The position numbers and the translations under genes were made by a program. A DNA stretch of 64,000 nucleotides from Streptomyces sp. NBC_01439 (GTDB lineage: Bacteria > Actinomycetota > Actinomycetes > Streptomycetales > Streptomycetaceae), in contig NZ_CP109487.1 of the NCBI RefSeq assembly GCF_036227605.1, positions 8,233,001 through 8,297,000 of the forward strand, given 5' to 3'. Below, in pieces: positions 60,761-64,000 of the stretch; position 1 is the stretch's first letter, and each line of letters begins with the position of its first letter. The notes under the pieces are model-generated. The model searched no databases, was not told the origin of the DNA, and saw only the letters and a list, made by a program, of their open reading frames with translations.

Positions 60761-61387
60761 TCACCCGGGCGTGGGCGCGTCCCCGTCGGCTTGACGGCCC
60801 GGCTCCGCGCGGGCCCCGGCGAGCCCGTCCAGGTCGGTGAGCAGGGCCTCGGCGAGCTCCAGTTCGGCCAGGTGCTGCCGTTCGCTCCAGCGCAGGGCAA
60901 GGGCCGGGAAGGTCCATTCCGGTACGCGGCCCGCGTGCTCCATGGCCTCCCGTACGGCGGCCAGTTCACCCCGGGTGCGGTCCAGGTGCTCGCCGACCAT
61001 CGCGCGCAGCCGCTCCGGCTCGGCCAGGTGGCCGAGCCAGATCCGCAGGAGCAGTCCGTGCTTGAGCACGGGGGGCCCGGCCTCGCCGGTGTCGGCGGCC
61101 CAGCCGGCAAGTGCGCCCCGCCCCGCGTCGGTGATGGCGTAGCGCCGCTTGGCCCGCGCTTCCTCGGGTCCCGAGCGCACGGAGGCCGCGTAGCCCAGTT
61201 CCTCCAGACGACGCAGCTCCGCGTAGATCTGGCTGATCGCCGGTGACCAGTAGAAGAAGTGCAGGGAGGAGTCCGCCCACTTCTTCAGCTCGTACCCGGT
61301 CCGCTCGCCGGGGAAGGAGAGCAGACCCAGAACGGCCCACGCGGTCGGCGGCAGCTCTTGCTTCTTCGACTCATGACTACTAGTCAT
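60761..61387 (-). CDS. PadR-family transcriptional regulator
   Basis: A 208-residue regulator of the PadR-like type: winged helix 'AWAVLGLLSFPGERTGYELKKWADSS' and 'IYAELRRLEELGYAAS', wing 'KRRYAITDAGRGALAGW', then a helical C-terminal domain for dimerisation. The start codon lies inside a perfect 15-base palindrome, which suggests that the protein controls its own synthesis. It is divergent from a luciferase-like monooxygenase gene with 49 bases between, so both are likely to be regulated together. Ligand unknown. Confidence 0.92.
   Translation of the reverse strand: MTSSHESKKQELPPTAWAVLGLLSFPGERTGYELKKWADSSLHFFYWSPAISQIYAELRRLEELGYAASVRSGPEEARAKRRYAITDAGRGALAGWAADTGEAGPPVLKHGLLLRIWLGHLAEPERLRAMVGEHLDRTRGELAAVREAMEHAGRVPEWTFPALALRWSERQHLAELELAEALLTDLDGLAGARAEPGRQADGDAPTPG
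61373..61387. promoter_or_regulatory. 15-bp palindrome at the PadR start, probable operator
   Basis: ATGACTA-C-TAGTCAT is a perfect palindrome whose right arm (61381-61387) ends on the PadR start codon. It lies 50 bases before the divergent monooxygenase start, so a bound repressor could block both genes. Confidence 0.55.
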
Positions 61388-61436
61388 ATTTCGAATCGAA
61401 GTAAGACCGGGTACGCGATCCAATCCTGGAGGCACC

Positions 61437-62558
61437 GTGAAATTCTCCGTCATCTTCGAGGCCCAGCTTGCCGACCCGACGGTGGAGCGGGAGCACCAGG
61501 TCATCCGCGACTGCGTCGAGCAGGCCGTGCTGGCCGAACGTATGGGATTCGACCGGATCTGGGCGGTCGAGCACCACTCGCTCAAGTGGTACGCACACAT
61601 GAGCGCCCCGGAGATCTTCCTCAGCTGGGTCGCCGCCAAGACCAGCACCATACGCATCGGTCACGGCGTCGTGTGCATGCCCTTCAACTTCAACCACCCG
61701 GTGCGGGTCGCGGAGCGGGCCGCCATGCTCGACCTGCTCTCGGGAGGGCGCCTCGACCTCGGGGCCGGGCGCGGCGGCACCGCACAGGAGACCTCTCTGT
61801 GCGGGGTGGACCGGGACCGCACCACGGCCGAGGTCGAGGAGGCCCTGCGGATCATCGGCAGCGCCTGGCAGGAGGAGGAGCTGGAGTACCACGGCGAGCT
61901 GATCGACATCGACCCGCACCCGATCCTGCCGAGGCCGCGGCAGACCCCGCACCCGCCGCTGTTCCTGGCCTGCAGCCGGGGCGAGACCCTGGTCCAGGCG
62001 GCCGAGCTGGGGATCGGGGCGCTGGTGATGGGCTTCGCCGGCCCCGATTCCATCGCGCAGATGCGCTCCGTCTACGACGCGGCGATCGCCGGGCGGGACG
62101 GCAGCCGGTTCGTGTCCAGCGTGGTCAACGACCACTTCTCCGTGCTGTGCCCGACCATCGTGCTCGATGACTGGGAGGAAGCGCGCCGGATCGGCACCCG
62201 CGGGCAGCGGTTCTTCGCCCAGTCCATCGGCCACTGGTACGGCGGGGCCGGCGTCCCGGACGAGGCCGTCGTGGCGGGCGCGGACGACGCCGCGGAGCTG
62301 CGCAGGGCGGCCGAGCAGGTGGTGGCCCGGCTGCACGAGCTGGACATCCCGGTCCGGCCGACCTCGACGGCCACCTTCAACGCCGACCACGCGTACGGGA
62401 CCGCCGACGACGCCGTCGCGTACGTGGAGCGGCTGCGCGAGGCGGGCGCCGACGAGGTCATGTGCCTGATCCAGATGGGCACGGTGGAGCAGGAGGCCTG
62501 CCTGGAGACCTTGAAGCAATGGGGCGAAAAGGTCATTCCGCGCTTCCGAGGTATGTGA
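61437..62558 (+). CDS. Luciferase-like (LLM class) flavin-dependent oxidoreductase
   Basis: A 373-residue TIM-barrel monooxygenase of the bacterial luciferase family. 'DRIWAVEHHSLKWYAHMSAPEIFLSWVAAKT' is the signature region and 'LDLLSGGRLDLGAGRGG' follows it. These enzymes use FMNH2 or F420H2 with oxygen on varied substrates. The GTG start follows GGAGG. It is divergent from the PadR gene and probably repressed by it. The reaction cannot be predicted. Confidence 0.92.
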   Translation: MKFSVIFEAQLADPTVEREHQVIRDCVEQAVLAERMGFDRIWAVEHHSLKWYAHMSAPEIFLSWVAAKTSTIRIGHGVVCMPFNFNHPVRVAERAAMLDLLSGGRLDLGAGRGGTAQETSLCGVDRDRTTAEVEEALRIIGSAWQEEELEYHGELIDIDPHPILPRPRQTPHPPLFLACSRGETLVQAAELGIGALVMGFAGPDSIAQMRSVYDAAIAGRDGSRFVSSVVNDHFSVLCPTIVLDDWEEARRIGTRGQRFFAQSIGHWYGGAGVPDEAVVAGADDAAELRRAAEQVVARLHELDIPVRPTSTATFNADHAYGTADDAVAYVERLREAGADEVMCLIQMGTVEQEACLETLKQWGEKVIPRFRGM

Positions 62559-62728
62559 TCTGCACCTCTGTGGCCGGTCGGGCCCCCTCCGGCCCGGCCC
62601 GGCCGACAGGCGGCTTCAGGCCGCAGGGGCCTTGGCGCAATTGGGCGGAGTGGTCGGTTCCGCACCAACGAACGGGAAGACTTCCGGTGAAATGGGGGGT
62701 GACGCAGGACAATTTCCCGAGTTCCCTC

Positions 62729-62756
62729 TTGAGGGGGAGAGCCTCGCGCGCATACT
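62729..62756 (+). promoter_or_regulatory. Candidate promoter of the DUF6421 gene
   Basis: TTGAGG (62729-62734) and CATACT (62751-62756) are spaced by 16 bases, a plausible -35/-10 pair of the principal sigma factor. They lie 38 bases before the DUF6421 start. Upstream, a 9-bp hairpin with one G-U pair (62576-62584 with 62591-62599) could end the monooxygenase transcript. Confidence 0.45.
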
Positions 62757-62793
62757 CTGCCCATACGTGAGGTTCTCCTGTGGAGGAAGTGAC

Positions 62794-64000
62794 ATGACGG
62801 AAACTCTTGTGCCCGGTACCGGCGGCGCCGTGATAACCGCCGGAGCGCGGGTGGTCGACCACCCCGCGTGGCCCGAGCTCAAGGCCGCCGTGGAGGAGAT
62901 CCGGCCCTGGCAGGCCAAGGACGGCTCCATCGACTTCGAGGTCGAGGGTGCGCACGGCCGTGCCACCGTCCTGGCCGCGGTGGAACGCGTGATCACGGCG
63001 GTCGAGACGCTGTCGCCGCTGCTCCCGCACGGGGCCGCGTACCACCGGGCCCTCGTCGCCGACCTGCGCAAGTGGGCCGCGGACGACTTCAAGGTCCCGG
63101 ACTTCCTCGACTCCCTGCTGGCCTTCCACCCGGCCGCCGAGCGCGCCGACGGGCTCCAGCACCTCGTCGTCTTCCCCATGTACACCCAGAACGGCAACCT
63201 GGACCGCAACCTGGAAGCCGTCGTGCTCAAGATGGTGTGGCCCGAGTGGCTCGCCGAGCTGGAGCGCACCCGGTACGACAACCCGCTCTTCCTCGGCATC
63301 ACCTTCGAGGACTTCACGCCGGGCTACGACACCCACTCCGCGGTGCTCTTCCCGGAGACCATCGCCGTGCGCGAGGCCCCCGAGCGCTTCACCTGGGGCG
63401 GCATCTTCTGCGACCGCGAGGCCGCCCGCTACCGCAAGGTGACCGAGGCCGCCGTCGACATCCTGGGCATCGACCTGCCCGAGGACATCGCCCGCATGGT
63501 CGAGGACCAGGAGCGCTGCGAGAAGGCCTTCGTCCTGTGGGACATGGTCCACGACCGCACCCACAGCCACGGCGACCTGCCGTTCGACCCCTTCATGATC
63601 AAGCAGCGCCAGCCGTTCTGGATGTACGGCCTGGAAGAGCTGCGCTGCGACCTCACCGCCTTCAAGGAGGCCGTGAAGCTGGAGTCCGAGGGCAACGAGC
63701 ACGGCCGTGACGTGCAGTACGCCGTCCTCTTCGACCGGATGTTCCGCTTCCCGGTCTCCGGCGACCGCAACCGCAACTACGACGGCCTCGGTGGCCAGCT
63801 GCTCTTCGCGTACCTCCACAAGCACGACGTCGTGCGCTGGACGGACAACAAGCTGAAGATCGACTGGATGCGCGCCCCGCAGGTCACCAACCAGCTGTGC
63901 GCCGAGATCGAGGACCTCTACCGGGCCGGCATCGACCGCCCGAAGCTCGTCCACTGGTTCAAGGCCTACGAGCTGGTCTCCACCTACCTCGCCCCGCACC
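62794..64000 (+). CDS. DUF6421 family protein, N-terminal part (3' end outside window)
   Basis: The frame opens with ATG 62794, nine bases after a GGAGGA ribosome site, and runs without stop to the end of the window (402 codons). The sequence fits the DUF6421 family, a cytoplasmic protein conserved in Streptomyces and of unknown function: 'HPAWPELKAAVEEIRPWQAKDGSIDF' near the start, 'FPMYTQNGNLDRNLEAVVLKMVWPEW' and 'LWDMVHDRTHSHGDLPFDPFMIKQRQPFWMYGLEELRCDL' later. The last segment carries closely spaced His residues. Codon use is strongly GC-biased, as in its neighbours. Confidence 0.85.
   Translation, partial: MTETLVPGTGGAVITAGARVVDHPAWPELKAAVEEIRPWQAKDGSIDFEVEGAHGRATVLAAVERVITAVETLSPLLPHGAAYHRALVADLRKWAADDFKVPDFLDSLLAFHPAAERADGLQHLVVFPMYTQNGNLDRNLEAVVLKMVWPEWLAELERTRYDNPLFLGITFEDFTPGYDTHSAVLFPETIAVREAPERFTWGGIFCDREAARYRKVTEAAVDILGIDLPEDIARMVEDQERCEKAFVLWDMVHDRTHSHGDLPFDPFMIKQRQPFWMYGLEELRCDLTAFKEAVKLESEGNEHGRDVQYAVLFDRMFRFPVSGDRNRNYDGLGGQLLFAYLHKHDVVRWTDNKLKIDWMRAPQVTNQLCAEIEDLYRAGIDRPKLVHWFKAYELVSTYLAPH

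Overview
This window is high-GC DNA with strongly GC-biased third codon positions, GTG and TTG starts, SARP/AfsR regulators, rare in-frame TTA leucine codons and many secreted or actinobacterial families. Together these indicate a Streptomyces or close relative. No rRNA, tRNA, CRISPR array, transposase or phage gene was seen.

Positions 1-37,000 are a nonribosomal peptide synthetase (NRPS) cluster whose left edge is cut by the window. The layout is: the tail of a SARP regulator (1-498); a coupled operon with aldehyde dehydrogenase, A-PCP didomain, type II thioesterase, MbtH-like protein, cytochrome P450 and an A-PCP-Cy-MT synthetase (555-10257), closed by a strong hairpin; an AlkZ-like DNA glycosylase (10397-11428); an MFS exporter (11548-12825); a tandem-repeat leader; and a second operon with C-A-PCP-TE, C-A-PCP, a lone C domain and two acyl-CoA dehydrogenases (13091-24262). 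Converging on it from the right is an operon reading Cy-A-PCP, serine hydroxymethyltransferase homologue, DUF2461, threonine aldolase, GNAT (31439-24327). Two AfsR-type regulators (31532-33403 and 33876-36974) flank a gene for a small secreted peptide.

The Cy-A-PCP protein next to a divergent SHMT, plus a second Cy domain at the end of another synthetase, matches what is known of the fmo pathway for the 4-methyloxazoline peptides JBIR-34/-35. There FmoH makes alpha-methyl-L-serine from D-alanine, and the Cy domains of FmoA2 and FmoA3 share amide formation and ring closure. I infer that the A-PCP/MbtH/P450/TEII cassette beta-hydroxylates a carrier-bound amino acid (tryptophan is attractive by analogy). 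The threonine aldolase would then cut the freed product to an aldehyde and the aldehyde dehydrogenase would oxidise it to a carboxylic acid. That acid would be loaded by the synthetase whose A domain lacks the amino-group-binding Asp. Features I cannot place in the published scheme are the C-terminal methyltransferase, a thioesterase with Cys as nucleophile, a C domain with HL in place of HH, the acyl-CoA dehydrogenase pair, the AlkZ-like glycosylase and the DUF2461 protein.

Positions 37,000-64,000 look like ordinary Streptomyces accessory and core genes in short units: MarR regulator, FUSC membrane protein, HelD/HelR-type RNA polymerase-associated ATPase, acetyltransferase, bacterial nitric oxide synthase, lactonase-fold protein, degenerate sirohydrochlorin-chelatase homologue, uracil-DNA glycosylase, BNR-repeat protein, WS/DGAT acyltransferase, old yellow enzyme with an ArsR regulator, a secreted SpaA-domain protein, FprA-type ferredoxin reductase, DUF305 lipoprotein, LVIVD-repeat secreted protein, TetR regulator, PAP2 phosphatase, M56 peptidase, DUF5134 protein, GNAT, GDPD, PadR with a divergent luciferase-like monooxygenase, and the start of a DUF6421 gene cut by the right edge.
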